From NCBI GenBank assembly GCA_029582165.1, contig CM055892.1, positions 5,056,754 to 5,120,753 of the forward strand: a stretch of 64,000 nucleotides of DNA, read 5' to 3'. This DNA comes from Portulaca oleracea. Lineage: Eukaryota > Streptophyta > Magnoliopsida > Caryophyllales > Portulacaceae. How positions within the stretch are numbered: position 1 is the stretch's first letter; each line of letters begins with the position of its first letter. The notes below the pieces were generated by a model that saw only the letters and a list, made by a program, of their open reading frames with translations, was not told where the DNA came from and searched no databases. The position numbers were made by a program, and so were the translations under genes. Below, one piece after another: positions 1 through 11,912 of the stretch.

Positions 1-1377
1 AAAAGCTCGCCTTGTTGTGAAGGGATTCACACAAAGAGAAGGCATTGACTTCACTGAGACCTTCTCACCTGTTGTAAAAATGACAACTGTAAGAAGTCTC
101 ATGGCAATTGCAGTAAAGAAAAAATGGTTTTTACACCAATTAGATGTCAACAATGCCTTTCTCCATGGAGACTTGCATGAAGACATCTATATGAATCTAC
201 CTCCAGGTTTATCCACTGACATCCCTAAAGCTGTTTGTAAACTTACAAAGTCTCTTTATGGCCTCAAGCAAGCTTCTAGGCAATGGTATGCCAAGCTTGT
301 TGAGACCTTATATGTGCAAGGATACAAACATTCTAAGAATGACCATTCTTTATTTTTTAAGAAAAATGATGCTTTGGTTACTTTTCTTGCAGTGTATGTG
401 GATGAAATATTGCTCACTGGGAATGACTTGGTGGAGATACAAAAGTTAAGTCCTATTTGCATGAAGCATTCAAAATCAAAGATCTTGGGCATGTCAATTA
501 CATTCTTGGAATTGAAGTTTTGCAAACCTCCCAAGATCTTATTCTGACCCACCTACGGCATTCAAAATCAAAGATCTTGGGCATGTCAATTACTAAGGAG
601 CTCATAAGAGATTATGATTGTCAAACAGCTACGGCAGTGATTACTCCCTTAGATTGCAATATAAAACTCAAGCATGAAGATGGTGATCTATTTCATGATC
701 CCACAAAGTATAGACAGATGATTGGAAAACTCAACTTCCTCACCAACACTCGCCCTGACATTAGCTTTGCTGTACAACATCTCAATCAATACATGCAAAC
801 TCCCAGGATCCCTTATTATCAAGCAGTCATTCATGTTATAAGATACTTGAAGGGAAATCCTACTCTAGGGATACTACTCAACAAGGATCCCAGTTTTCAT
901 CTTGAGGCCTTCTGTGATTCAGATTGGGCTTCATGTCCACATTCATGAAAATCAGTCAGTGGGTATGTCATCTTCCTGGGAGGCTCTCTTATTTCTTGGA
1001 AATCCAAGAAACTGCAATCTATCTGTCTTTCTTCAACAGAGGCAGAATATCGCAGCATCAGAAGGGTTACAGCTGAGCTTGCTTGGCTGAGTAGGTTGCT
1101 GAATGATCTCACAATCTCTAACATTATACCCATTCCAATTAAGTGTGACAATCAAGCTGCAATATATATAGCCAAGAATCCAGTTTATCACGACAAAACA
1201 AAACACATTGAACTTGACTGCCATTTTGTTCGAGCTAAGTTGCTGGAAGGCTTAATCTCCCTTTCACATGTTCCTACTTCATTACAGCTTGCTGATATAC
1301 TTACCAAGCCTCTCATTAGAATTCAGCATCAGAACTTATTAGGCAAATTGGGGGTTTTACAACCACCAATTTGAGGG
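1..1377 (+). pseudogene. Ty1/copia pol 3' part (reverse transcriptase and RNase H), broken
   Basis: This is the C-terminal part of a copia polyprotein, cut by the left window edge. It would copy element RNA into DNA inside virus-like particles. The reverse transcriptase starts mid-domain (VVKGFTQREGIDFTETFSPV at about 17-80) and continues through QLDVNNAFLHGDL and SLYGLKQASRQWY. The catalytic YVDD box reads YVDE (about 394-408), an altered second aspartate. A frame change follows near 445-460, then a 36-bp duplicated insertion at 558-593. After that come the typical TRPDISFAV block, the RNase H CDSDWA box, a stop at about 946, the SSTEAEYRS block, and a C-terminus ending DILTKPL before a TGA at 1372-1374. 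At least four lesions make it a dead copy. The assignment to copia is certain from motif order and the adjacent polypurine tract and LTR. Confidence 0.93.
466..593 (+). repeat. 36-bp duplicated insertion in copia pol
   Basis: The 36 bases at 466-501 recur exactly at 558-593. In the second position they interrupt the copia reading frame between the conserved codons for LTHLR and KELIRDY, while the first copy sits at its expected place (FKIKDLGHVNYILG). The second copy therefore looks like a templated filler insertion copied from 92 bp upstream. Confidence 0.85.
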
Positions 1378-1389
1378 GGGGGGGGGTAT
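1371..1389 (+). other. Polypurine tract of copia element
   Basis: A run of G beginning TTTGAGGGG lies directly before the TG of the LTR and just after the pol stop. This is the expected position of the plus-strand primer. Confidence 0.8.
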
Positions 1390-1708
1390 TGGGATTGTAT
1401 ATTCAGAAAGTTAGTTAATGTTAGTTATTTTAGTTAAGCCAGGTTAGTTGTAGGTTTAGCTCTTTCCTTCTTGTTTTTTTTTCCTGTTTTCCTCTTCTAT
1501 TTTCCTTCACTCGTGTATAAATAGGATAGGGTTTTCATTTCTTTTATTCATCAAGGAAAGCAGGAAGATATCATTGAGTGTGTTGTTTTCCATTCTCCCA
1601 CAAACATTCTCAGCTTCTTTGCTAAACTATGGGCAGATTCAACTATGCTTCTATCTACTTTCTCTATCATACATCTATCAAACTGATTTATTAAACTTCT
1701 ACAATACA
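1390..1708 (+). repeat. 3' LTR of the copia element
   Basis: The LTR starts TGGGATTGTA right after the polypurine tract. It has a TATA box (TATAAATA, 1516-1523). I place the end near ACAATACA at 1708, which roughly mirrors the start. The right end is uncertain because the partner LTR is outside the window. Confidence 0.65.
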
Positions 1709-1730
1709 CTGCAAAAGAGAAACTGCTTGT

Positions 1731-2140
1731 TTAGGCTTTGGATGGGTCTTGAATGCTTTCTAGAGTTAGTATCAAATCTGTGTAAATTTTGACTTTGTTC
1801 CATGCTATTGCTCTTGCCTTGCAAAGTGCCATTTGTATTGCCTTCAACTCCACCTACATCGATGATTTAGCTATAAGGCAAATTGTATCTCCTTCTGCAT
1901 TGCGTCGGTTGATTTCTCTGACAATTGTCGTTGTCACTAATCTTGTAATTGTATCCCAAGCCCCATCCACTACTAATTTATTCATATTTCTAGGTTGCAC
2001 CTCCACACCTTTACCATACCATTTCTAGTCATAAGTGTCTCCTTCACCTCGCTTCCTTTTATGCCTTTTATGCCACCATTTCTGCGCTTCTCTTATAGCA
2101 TTTGATAAACTATTCTCCATTGATCCTTGCGGTATTTTAT
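1731..2140 (-). pseudogene. LINE-type RNase H domain relic
   Basis: Read on the minus strand from about 2140 down to the TAA at 1731-1733, the translation runs through AIREAQKWWHK, then KLVVDGAWD, then ELKAIQMALCKARAIAW and VKIYTDLILTLE. This is the order of the plant RNase H domain found at the C-terminus of many LINE proteins: first Asp in a VDGAWD-like strand, Glu in the ELKA helix, Asp in the YTD strand. Two in-frame stops (near 2023 and 1868) show it is dead. No reverse transcriptase is visible upstream, so it is a 5'-truncated fragment, as is usual for LINEs. A host RNase-H-like gene is less likely because of the stops and the surroundings. Confidence 0.7.
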
Positions 2141-2720
2141 CTTTCTAGATTTTCACTTAGTTTCGATTCAAGTATAAGGATCATTTGGTAATTGGTAATA
2201 TTTTGTATAAAAATTGTATTTTAGAACACATTTTTAATAATTTATTTTTGCAAAATTCTTTCTTGTAATGTTGTAATTTTAATGTTTGGGGGTATTTATT
2301 ATTTTAGAGATTGTGAATGAGATAATAATATGTGAAGTATTTATTATTTTAGGGGAGAATATGCTATGCAACAAAATATGACAAAGTAACAAAAAAATAT
2401 AACAACAAAATAGTAAATTAAAAATAATATTGGAATAATTTAGTACTATAACTAATAAAAATATAAGAATAAACAAAAAAACAATATTTTAGAAGTGAAC
2501 AACAAATATTGCAACTAGGGAAAAAAATATTACAATAAAATGGTCAATTACAAAGCAAAAATAAAAGCAATAAATATTGTGTGTGAATCAATGCAAAAAA
2601 AAGGAAAAATATAGTTGAAATCCATAGCTATTCATGTATGAATCGCATGGATTTCTAATCCACAATTTCCCCTTCTCCTCACTTTGTTTTATTTTTTTTA
2701 ACTAACATTCAATCCTTTTC
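2141..2720. other. AT-rich spacer, no feature recognised
   Basis: Very AT-rich sequence with short repeats of a TATTTATTATTTTAG type at about 2290 and 2338. No coding or structural feature is visible up to the gypsy LTR at 2721. Confidence 0.6.
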
Positions 2721-3935
2721 TGATGGAGGTTCATCCCAACCTACATTATTATCCGAGTCAGCAAGGTAGCCAAAGAGGACTTTCTTTCCTGAAGTCCACA
2801 GCAGGCACAGTTCCTATTGGGATCCAGTTGGGAATTCAGGAGGGATCAAGTCTCTCATCCAGCAGGATTAAGTCAGCAGGTGAATGCAGGTCCTAGGGTA
2901 ATTTTGAAGCATTTGAGAGAGGCAATTGATCATTCAGGGAGCATGTGAGGAAGGCAGCTTGGCCTTAGAACCAAAGTTCAATTCATGCAATTGAACCTTG
3001 GCAGAACCCCAACCTGTGAAATCAGGGTTCATGTTTTCCTAAAGTCTGAATAAGTTGTGTATGAACGCAATGACATTTAGTGGATTCTATGTATTCCTTG
3101 GTCTATCTACATCTTATGATCGAGGAGTGCATGTTACCGAAGTTCCAGGGCATTTTCTATGGCAGTAGCACAGTCTAGGGATTGCATATGTTCAAGCAGC
3201 TGGGACAGTTTTGGGACTACTGGTTTTATTAAGATCATTTGGTCATTTCATCATGAATGATCGAGTTACCACAGTTAAATCATATTACTCCAACACTTAG
3301 CGACAGCTAAGGTTAATTAATAGCAAGTGGAGAAGTGACTAAGGCAAGAAGAAGCAGCCAATGGCCCAATCAGAAGCAGCCATCATCCATTTCTTGTTTT
3401 GCTGTCATTCTTGATGTAATCTGATGTAATTACATGTAAAATTAGCCTTAAGCAGCTCACTTATGTTTGTTAATCAGGTTTAAAAGTAGATTAGAGGTTT
3501 CTTTCAAGTATAGCCAGTTGCTTGCTTAAAGCATCATATATAAGCCAACTCTTGTAATATCATTCATTATGTGTGAGTTTATGAATCAGTTGAGCTTGGC
3601 TCCTGTTGTTTGTAAGTATCTAACAACTCTCAACCATTTCTACTTATCTGTAACTAAGTTGTGGCAGGCTTAGAAGGTGATAGTAGAGCTTGATTGCATT
3701 AGGAATGGTGTGGTCTGTAGCTTCTGGTGTGATTAAGTACTGCCCTCGTGTATTCTTGTTGTGGTGTGAACTGTATCAGCTAGGATCACAAGTTTATCTT
3801 TGTGTTTCTATTTGTCTTTCATTCCTTGATGATTTTCTATCCCTAGGGAAAGCTTAAATTAAATAAACAGGTCAGGAGGGTCTCTTGGTATTGTCTAGAT
3901 CAGTGCACTTTGATTATCTTTGATCTGCACATACA
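2721..3935 (+). repeat. 5' LTR of the gypsy element
   Basis: Starts TGATGGAGGT and matches 13558 onward closely (same run of about 1 kb, ignoring insertions). It carries a TATA-like CATATATAAGCC near 3534 and ends near CACATACA just before the primer-binding site. The exact right edge is inferred because the 3' copy is truncated. Confidence 0.85.
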
Positions 3936-3942
3936 TCAGCTT

Positions 3943-3954
3943 TGGTATCAGAGC
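3943..3954 (+). other. Primer-binding site (tRNA-Met type)
   Basis: TGGTATCAGAGC, the standard plant complement of the initiator tRNA-Met 3' end, lies a few bases after the 5' LTR. Confidence 0.9.
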
Positions 3955-3993
3955 CGTGTGACATTCTTGGTGAGCTTCTTGCTGAAAGAAAGG

Positions 3994-4560
3994 ATGTTTA
4001 GTAGCAGGACTGCAGAGGAGGTGGCCGAGCAAGCACTAAGGGAGAAAGCTGAACTAGAAAAATAGGTCAAATACCTGAATGACCAGCTCAAGCGTTATCT
4101 CTATCTAAAGAAGAACAAGTTTGAAAGGAGACTCTGAATATAAAGAGGAGAGTTCTTCTTCCAGCAATCCCTTTGCTAAAGAGGAGGGCATCTTTGGAAG
4201 AACAAAAGTTAGGTCAAGGAAGAAGAAGGCAGGAATGGATGACAAATTATATTTCAAGGTGGATATTCCTGAGTTTGAAGGTCAACTAGATGCTGAAGTA
4301 TTCTTGGATTGACTTCAGATTGTGGAGAGGGTCTTTGATCTAGAAGAGGTCAATGACGAAAAGAAGGTGAAGCTTATTGCTCTCAAGTTGAAGAAGCATG
4401 CATCAATTTGGTGGATACCCAACAAAACAACCCACTCCCCCACAAAAACATCCTATAACCCCTCAAAGAACATCAATCCCTATCCCTACTGACAACAGAA
4501 GGTGTTTCAGATGCCAAGAACTAGGGCATATAGCCTCATAATGTCCCAATAAGAGAATAG
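3994..4560 (+). pseudogene. Gypsy gag remnant with CCHC zinc knuckle
   Basis: The likely start is the ATG at 3994, 40 bp after the primer-binding site, giving a charged coiled-coil-like N-terminus. The capsid part reads LYFKVDIPEFEGQLDAEVF, the usual gypsy gag opening, up to a WW at about 4412. Most of capsid is then deleted and the frame resumes at the nucleocapsid knuckle CFRCQELGHIAS (4501-4545). Its last spacing contains a stop codon just before the final Cys-Pro. Several other stops are present (4064, 4312). Gag would package element RNA, but this copy cannot make a full protein. Confidence 0.8.
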
Positions 4561-4739
4561 TGACCTTAGCAGACTATCAAGACTCATGGTTTACTTAGCT
4601 TGAAGCTGAGGAGGAAGAGGAGGTGAATGAGGAAGGAGAAATGTTTGATCATGTGTATGATAAAGTGGAAGAGGGTCCTGATGAGGGAGAGCTAATGGTG
4701 ATTAAGAGGGTCCTTAGTAGTTCCTCTGTAGAAGCATGA

Positions 4740-7198
4740 TAGGAGCAGAGGGAAGCCTTGTTTCATACTAGGTGCACTGTAAAAGCGAAGATTTGTTTTG
4801 TGATTGTAGATGGAGGTAGTTGTACCAATGTAACCTCACAGGAGATGTTGGAGAAGCTGCAGCTAGCTACTACATCCCATCCTACACCCTATTCCATTCA
4901 GTGGTTGAAGTCTAACAGAGGCATTCCAATTACTTAAAGGTGTTTGGTGGGTTTTTCAATAGGCAAATCTTATCATGATTATGTTTGGTGTGATGTTTTG
5001 CCTATGGATACATGTCATTTGTTACTAGGAAGGCGTTGGGTATTTGATAGGTCTGTACAGCATGATGGAAGGGCCAATACATACACTTTGCTGATGAATC
5101 ACAAGAAGATAACCTTAACCCCACTCAAACAAACCCAGCCTGCAAAGAACCTATACATTGAGCCTACCCTTGATCTCTTATTGGCTGCTGAGCATCATGA
5201 GTTCAGTGCTAGTAAGGATCTTATCCTACTTACCCTAGATGAACCACAAACTCCACAAAATAACCATCCTTTACTGATACCCCTCCTGGAAGAGTATGCA
5301 TTTTTGTTTCATGATGAAATGCCCCCCAGGATTGCCCTCAAAGAGAGACATCCAACACAAGATTGATCTAGTTCCAGGGTCAGTCTTGCCTAATAAACCT
5401 GCTTATAGTATCACTCCAGCTGAAACTGCAGCAATCCATAGGCAAGTGGATGATCTTCTTAGCAAGGGAATGACCAGGGAGAGCCTCAGTCCATGTGCAG
5501 TACCAGCTCTATTAGTTCCTAAGAAAGATAACAGTTATAGGATGTGTATAGATTGTAGAGAAATCAATAAGATCACCATCAAGTACAAGTTTCCTATACC
5601 TAGGTTTGAGGATCTTCTTGATGAGCTTCATGGGTCTCAGGTGTTCTCAAAGATTGATCTAAGAAGTGGCTACTATTAGATTATAATCTATGAAGGTGAT
5701 GAATGAAAAACAACTTTTAAAACAAAGGGAGGTCTCTTTGAATGGCTTGTAATTCCCTTTGGCTTAACCAATGCCCCTTCTACATTCATGAGACTTATGA
5801 ATTGGGTAGTAAAGCCTTTGATTGGTAGTTGTGTGGTGGTTTATTTTGATGATATTCTCGTTTATAGTAAGACAAAAGAGGAGCACCAACTGCAAATGAA
5901 GCAGGTCATGGAGATTCTTTCTAAGGAGAAGTTGTATGGTAACCTCAAGAAGTGTTAGTTTTTCACACACCAAGTTGTTTTTCTTGGTTATATAGTGTCA
6001 GCTGATGGCATTATAGTTGATCAAGAGAAGGTTAAAGCCATCCAAGAATGGCCAGTACCTTGTTCTATCCAGCAAGTCAGGAGTTTTCATGGTTTGGGTT
6101 CCTTTTACAGTAGAATTGTGAGAAATTTCAGTACCCTTATGGCACCAATGACTGAATTGATCAAAGGAAAGTCCTTTTAGTGGATTCCAGTAGCACAGAA
6201 ATCCTTTGAACAAGTCAAGGAAAAGCTTACACAACACCTGTTCTTGCATTGCCAAGCTTTTCTAAAGTCTTTGAAGTTGAGTGTGATGCCTCAGGGGTTG
6301 GCATAGGAGTTGTCCTATCACAGGAGAGCAGACCTATAACATATTTCTGTGAGAAATTGAATAAAGCAAAGAGGAAGTATACCACTTATGATGAGGAGTT
6401 CTATGCTATCATTAGAGCTCTTGAACATTGGAGACATTATCTTGTTGGAGGTGAATTTATTCTACATAGTGATCATGAAGCTTTGAAGTTTATTCAAGGG
6501 CAACATAAACTCAATCCTAGGCATGCTAAATGGGTAGAGTTTATACAATCTTTTCACTTCATGATTCACCACAAGTCAAGCAGTATGAATAAGGGAGCAG
6601 ATGCCTTTTCCAGAAGATTTTTCTTATTACATATCCTGGTTTCCAGAATCCTAGGAGTTGAACAGCTGAAGGTCCTTACTCTTATGATGATGATTTTAAA
6701 GAGAAGTTTCAAGCATGTTAGCCGCATCCTCAAGGTTTGTATCACACATATCAGGGATTCTTATTTAAAGGTAACATATTATGTATTCCTAAAAGCAATA
6801 TTAGAGAACTACTAATCTCAAAAGTTCATGGAGGAAGTTTAGCAGGTCATTTTAGCATTGAGAAGACACTTATTATGCTGAAAGAACACTACTTTTGGCC
6901 AAAGATGGGGAAAGATATAGAGCATCTTGTCAATAGGTGCAATATTTGTCAATTATCCAAGAGCTATAACTTACCTGAAGGGCTATATACCCCTCTACCG
7001 GTTCCTAAAGGTCCTTAGGAAGATGTTAACCTTGATTTCATTGTGGGACTACCTAGAACTTAGAGAGGTAAGGACTCTATCATGGTGGTTGTTGATAGAT
7101 TCTAAAAAATGGCACACTTTATTTCTTGTAATACTACTTTTGATGCTGTGAAAGTTGTTGATTTATACTTTCAAGAAGTAGTCAAGTTGCATGGTATC
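4740..7198 (+). pseudogene. Gypsy pol: protease, reverse transcriptase, RNase H, integrase N-part
   Basis: Domains appear in Ty3/gypsy order. The protease has the active-site box VDGGSC (about 4806-4823) and a LLLGRRW strand. Reverse transcriptase follows, with PALLVPKKD, the CIDCREINK box and the catalytic YFDDILVYS (5842-5868). RNase H carries ECDASGVGIG and LHSDHEAL. The integrase HHCC zinc domain ends CNICQ, and the core begins at LDFIVGLP. Stops and frame changes occur at several places (for example about 4936, 5678, 5707, 5958, 6178, 7018). The integrase core is cut at 7198 by the nested minus element and resumes at 12839. The catalytic box of reverse transcriptase is intact, but the polyprotein is not. 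Confidence 0.92.
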
Positions 7199-8261
7199 TG
7201 GAGCATTACCGTCACGTGAAGGGATGAAGATTCTTGAGTGGATGATGAAGATTCAACATTCAACAAAAATAGAGCCTTAAACACTAAAGATTGGATATGA
7301 CCTTGGGTAAGGAGAGTCCACAACCCTAGGCCTAACACCCCACCATGATTATCTAGGACAATCCACTAATAATCACTAAAGGAATGATTTGAAAACACCA
7401 CCAAATTACTTGGATAAAGTAAACAACATTTTTGAGGAAGTTAGGAAAACCCTACAATACATAAGCATAACAACAATATTCTGAATAAGCTGCTAAAACA
7501 TGCTAAGGGGAGGGATATTTATACAAATGGGGGGTAAAACAATAAAACTCAGCGTTTCACTCAAAAGCACATGCTGGATCAGTGGCCATCGCGGGCGGCA
7601 CGACTCGGTCGTGGGTGTTACCAGACAATCAGCGCCGTAATAGCAGCAGCCCAATGTCGCGGGCGCCACAGAAGACGTTGCGGGGGTGATGAGACAATGG
7701 GCGCAACGGTCAGCAACTGGACAGTGGGGTGTCACGGGCACGACCGATGCTTTCGCGGGTGCGACGGGCAGGTGCTGGCAGCGCTTTCCAGACACTGGTA
7801 GTGGCTGGTTTAGGCGTGAATCATCGGAGTTCTCTAGAGCGGACGCTGGCAGCGGCGATCAGCGAAGGCCAACAAAGACTTCGCGAGGCGGTAACGGCGC
7901 CACAGGTGGTACGACGCCGCCCCGGCATAGTGTAGCGCGTGACACAAGGAGTGGCAGGCGCTACATCCTATTGCTTAGGAATATCTTGGTGATGCTCCTT
8001 CTCTCCTTGTGGTTTGTTATCCAGGGGCCACACTCGAACCCATATGCCATGTAGATTCTCATCCCGGTACGACCTTGGGTCCCACTTGAAGTGGATTCCA
8101 CACCCGATGCCGATCAACTCATGCCTCCAGGGCCCCGGGTCCACCTTAAAGTGTATTCTGCACCCGACCCTGACGTCGTTATCCTCGTGTTTCATGGGGG
8201 GTTGCGGGAGAGCTTGATGACCATGAAAGTCAAGGTTCGGGCCCCATTCCGATATGGTCCA
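7199..8261 (-). repeat. LTR (3' copy) of the pol-less element
   Basis: In element sense it runs from TGGACCATATCGG to GGTAATGCTCCA. It is strongly GC-rich in its 5' half (element sense), with a TATA box read on the minus strand near 7512-7527 (TATAAATATCCC). It matches the right-hand copy apart from point changes and small indels. Confidence 0.88.
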
Positions 8262-8277
8262 TACTCCCCCTCTTGAA
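8262..8277 (-). other. Polypurine tract of the pol-less element
   Basis: On the minus strand AAGAGGGGGAGTA lies immediately before the LTR start TGGACC. Confidence 0.8.
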
Positions 8278-9094
8278 AAAGAGTTGCCCTCAACTCTTGG
8301 GAGTTAAAACCGAGGCCCTCTCCATCACTTGACTCCGTAGAACCCCGCACATCCTGATCGCAATGAGCATTCACACGAGGCGCCCAACAAGCTTCGAACC
8401 CCACAATGTATCCATCATCCAAATAAAAGAACATGGTTGGAGGCTTGTTGTGTGGAGATAGGGGATTAAGGGAAGGGAAGGGTAAATTTTGTGAAGTTTG
8501 GGAATGCTTACTCTCACCTAACTTGCTACAAGGTAATGACAAAGCCAAAAGTAGCTTGTCCTCACCAAGAGTACACTCATCCCGTGTTTCGCTCGTTAGG
8601 AGGTTCCTCAACTCACTTCCCACCCAGGTTTCGATTCGATGAGGGGTTAAGGGATTTAAGTAATCACATTCAAAAGAACGATATTCATGCAACATACACT
8701 CCCACAAACATCGCATACCAAACTTCCAATAGCACCCAATCAACAACCAAATAGAACCCTCGAACAACCAATGACGACCAAACAACGTGTATGACCCATT
8801 CTAATAAATATTCACCGAAGGACAACATAAATGAAAAGCTCATAAACATTAGTTGAGCTAGAATCAAGGCATCATCAAACCTAAATTTGCTACTAGACAC
8901 CAAACAAACACCAAGATTCCTAGCATGCCACTCAAATTATAGAGAATTTTCAATTGTGGACATCACATGCTCATCTTGCAACTTATCATGCCAACAAATA
9001 ACATCAAACAACCAATGTCTCCCAAAGATCATGCACGACTCACCCAAAGACTCTACACCACAACACCCATCTTTCAAGCATGATTCAATAAATT
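8278..9094 (-). other. Internal 3' region of the pol-less element, function unknown
   Basis: On the minus strand an open frame from 8785 runs across the polypurine tract into the LTR (to 8192). It includes acidic stretches (RGSTESSDGEGLG) but no motif I recognise. Crossing into the LTR argues against it being one real protein. A second minus frame at 8903-8685 is hydrophobic and also unrecognised. This may be the decayed C-terminal half of the element's gag-like protein. No pol motif is visible. Confidence 0.4.
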
Positions 9095-9682
9095 TCAAAG
9101 GAGAGTGGTTACCTTGTTCTTCCCATGGAGAAGAATTTGAGTGCCCGCGGGTGGAAGGGAATGGGAGTCGTCGCCATTATTGTTTAATTCCTTGGTTGGT
9201 GGCAATGATAAAACCAAAGGAGCTTCTTCTTGGGCCTCTTCAACAAGGATAAGAGGAAGGGCAAGATCAATGTTCTCAACCACCTCTTGGCATGGAGCTT
9301 CAACAATAGCTTCAAAAGCCTCACAAGGTTCAATGGAAGCTCCCTCGTCGGGCAAGGGATCGACCTTTGCTTGCTTAACCTCTTCTACCATGTCACTTGT
9401 ATGCTCATTCACACCAAAAGATTCTTCAATCCAAGCTCCAACCATAGCCATTTTTGGACATTGCAAAGAATCGTGTCCCACACATCTACATTTGACACAC
9501 TTCCGGGATTGACCTTGGAGGTTCAAAGTAATGTTGTTCACTTGGACCTTAAGGTTCTCAAGAGTCCGCTCGATGGTGGAGAATCGGTTCTCGTAGGTGG
9601 AGATTCAGTTCTCGATAGCTTGAACTCGAGGACTTTGACGTCGGCTTGATTCCTTACGATTGGAATTATTTTCACCATCCAT
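9095..9682 (-). pseudogene. Gag-like protein with CCHC zinc knuckle, one stop
   Basis: The reading frame starts at the ATG at 9682-9680 (MDGENNSNRK) and stays open to 9095 except for one stop at about 9605. The N-terminal part is charged and heptad-like (ENRFSTIERTLENLKVQV), which suggests a coiled coil. It is followed by a perfect CX2CX4HX4C nucleic-acid-binding knuckle (CVKCRCVGHDSLQC, about 9501-9460) and then an acidic tail. About 195 codons is short for gag. Its position 340 bp from the primer-binding site and the knuckle make an RNA-packaging role likely, but the family is not one I can name. Confidence 0.65.
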
Positions 9683-10017
9683 ATCGAAGGAAGGGTGAAG
9701 GACGGATTTTGTTTGGTTTGTTTTTGAGGAGTTTGGGGGTTTTCTTATAGCTGGCTAGTGTTTGGTTAAGGGTTCTTTGTGTTTTTCTCACATTGACATT
9801 TCATCGAACACCTTCCGTGCACTAATTTCAAACTTCTCCTCAAAGCTCCAAATGACTTCAAAATCAATAAATACAAACACAATACAATGTATTCCAATAC
9901 TCTTGGATAGAAAAGGGAATGGGGAACACCAATATTTGCATACAATCCATCAAATCCAATACTAGAAAACAATACTAGCAAGAACAATGAACAAAACTCA
10001 AGCTAAATGAAACCAAA

Positions 10018-10029
10018 GCTCTGATACCA
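10018..10029 (-). other. Primer-binding site of the pol-less element
   Basis: The plus strand reads GCTCTGATACCA, so the minus strand carries TGGTATCAGAGC next to the LTR that begins at 10032. This fixes the minus orientation of the element. Confidence 0.9.
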
Positions 10030-10150
10030 AATAGAGTGTTACCGTCGCGTGGAAGGATGAAGATTAGCTTGAGTGGATAATGAAGATTCAACATTCAACA
10101 AAAATAGAGCCTTGAACACCAAAGATTGGATATGACCTTGGGCAAGGAGA

Positions 10151-11912
10151 CAGTGGCGGAGCTAGAGTGGGGGGGGGGGGGGTGGCGGGGGCCACGGCAC
10201 CCCCAGGGGCGGAGCCAGAAAAAATTTATTGGGGGTGCCGGTATTATAAAAATTCTTTTAACGGTTTATCATAAGTTCAATTTTCAAATTAATTATTTTT
10301 ACTTGTTTATTAAGTTTCTATCCAAAATTTTTTATAGTTCATTTACACTTAATCTAGTAGCAAAGATACTTATTCAATTTTTGAGCTCACAATGAAATAT
10401 ACTACAACAAGTACAAAAATAATAACATATCACATTATAGCCCCACTAGTGCGAGGTCTGAGCGGCGTAGGTACGTATAGGCAGTTTTCCTCTTATATAT
10501 GAGAGTACATGAAGAGTATATGAAGAAGTTGATTTCATCAGTAAAAAAAGAGAGAGAGAGAGAGAAAATCTTTTGGAAGGACTCATAATGGAATATTAAG
10601 ATGAAAAATGCGGATATATAAGTCTATGAAAAGTATTTATTATATTACTTAAAACTATAGTATTTAATATAGTACATAGTGAGAAACAAGAATGCGTATA
10701 TGTGTAAGAGATCATATACAAGAAATATAATTGTTGAAATTAACTCATAATCTAGTTGAAAAGACTACTCACAAAATAAAACAAAGACGAAATAAATAAA
10801 ATAGTTGATATAAAGGATGAAGTAAACTACAAAACAAATATCAAAAGAAATAAAATAATAAGTTAGATGAATGAATAAACAAACTGGGAAAGTTTTGAAA
10901 CAAAACTACTCTTTATAAGATTTGAACCCATGACTCAAGATTGAACCTTCATCAAGTACTATCATCTAACTACCAAGGTACTCATGCTTCACTATATAAA
11001 TACCAATATACATATGTTTCTTGGAGCATGGGGGTGCCGTGGCCCCCGCCACCCCCTAGCTCTGCCACTGGGCACCCCCATGCTCCAAGAAACATATGTA
11101 TATTGGTATTTATATAGTGAAGCATGAGTACCTTGGGTAGTTGGATGGTAGTACTTGGTGAAGGTTTAATCTTGAGTCATGGGTTCAAATCTTATAAGGA
11201 GTAGTTTTGTTGCAAAACTTTCCGGGTTTATTTATTCATTCATCTAACTTATTATTTTATTTCTTTTGATATTTGTTTTGTAGTTTACTTCATCCTTTAT
11301 ATCAACTATTTTATTTATTTCGTCTTTGTTTTGTTTTTTGAGTAGTCTTTTCAACTAGATTATGAGTTAATTTCAACAATTATATTTCTTGGATATGATC
11401 TCTTACACATATACGCATTCTTGTTTCTCACTATGTACTATATTAAATACTATAGTTTTAAGTAATATAATAAATACTTTTCATAGACTTATATATCCAC
11501 ATTTTTCATCTTAATATTCCATTATGAGTCCTTCCAAAAGATTTTCTCTCTCTCTCTCTCTCTCTCTCTTTTTACTGATGAAATCAACTTCTTCATATAC
11601 TCTTCATGTACTCTCATATATAAGAGGAAAACTGCCTATACGTACCTAGGCCGCTCAGACCTCGCACTAGTGGGGCTATAATGTGATATGTTATTATTTT
11701 TGTACTTGTTGTAGTATATTTCATTGTGAGCTCAAAAATTGAATAAGTATCTTTGCTACTAGATTAAGTGTAAATGAACTATAAAAAAGTTTGGATAGAA
11801 ACTTAATAAATAAGTAAAAATGATTAATTTGAAAATTGAACTTATGATAAACAGTTAAAAGAATTTTTATAATACCGGCACCCCCAATAAATTTTTTCTG
11901 GCTCTGCCCCTG
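10151..11912 (+). mobile_element. hAT-type non-autonomous element (outer copy)
   Basis: Flanked by an 8-bp target duplication CAAGGAGA (10143-10150 and 11913-11920). The ends are CAGTGGCGGAGCTAG and, on the opposite strand, CAGGGGCAGAGCCAG. CAG...CTG ends with an 8-bp duplication are typical of hAT transposons. No transposase is encoded. Without the inner insertion it would be about 890 bp. A G-run lies at 10169-10182 and a CT microsatellite at about 11545-11568. Confidence 0.88.
10204..11070 (-). mobile_element. Inverted copy of the same hAT family inserted in the outer copy
   Basis: Starts CAGGGGCGGAGCCAG and ends CTAGCTCTGCCACTG. It is flanked by the 8-bp target duplication GGCACCCC (10196-10203 and 11071-11078). 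Its sequence is nearly the reverse complement of 11071-11912, so the pair forms a palindrome with arms of about 0.83 kb. The A-end of this copy faces the B-end of the outer one. Confidence 0.9.
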
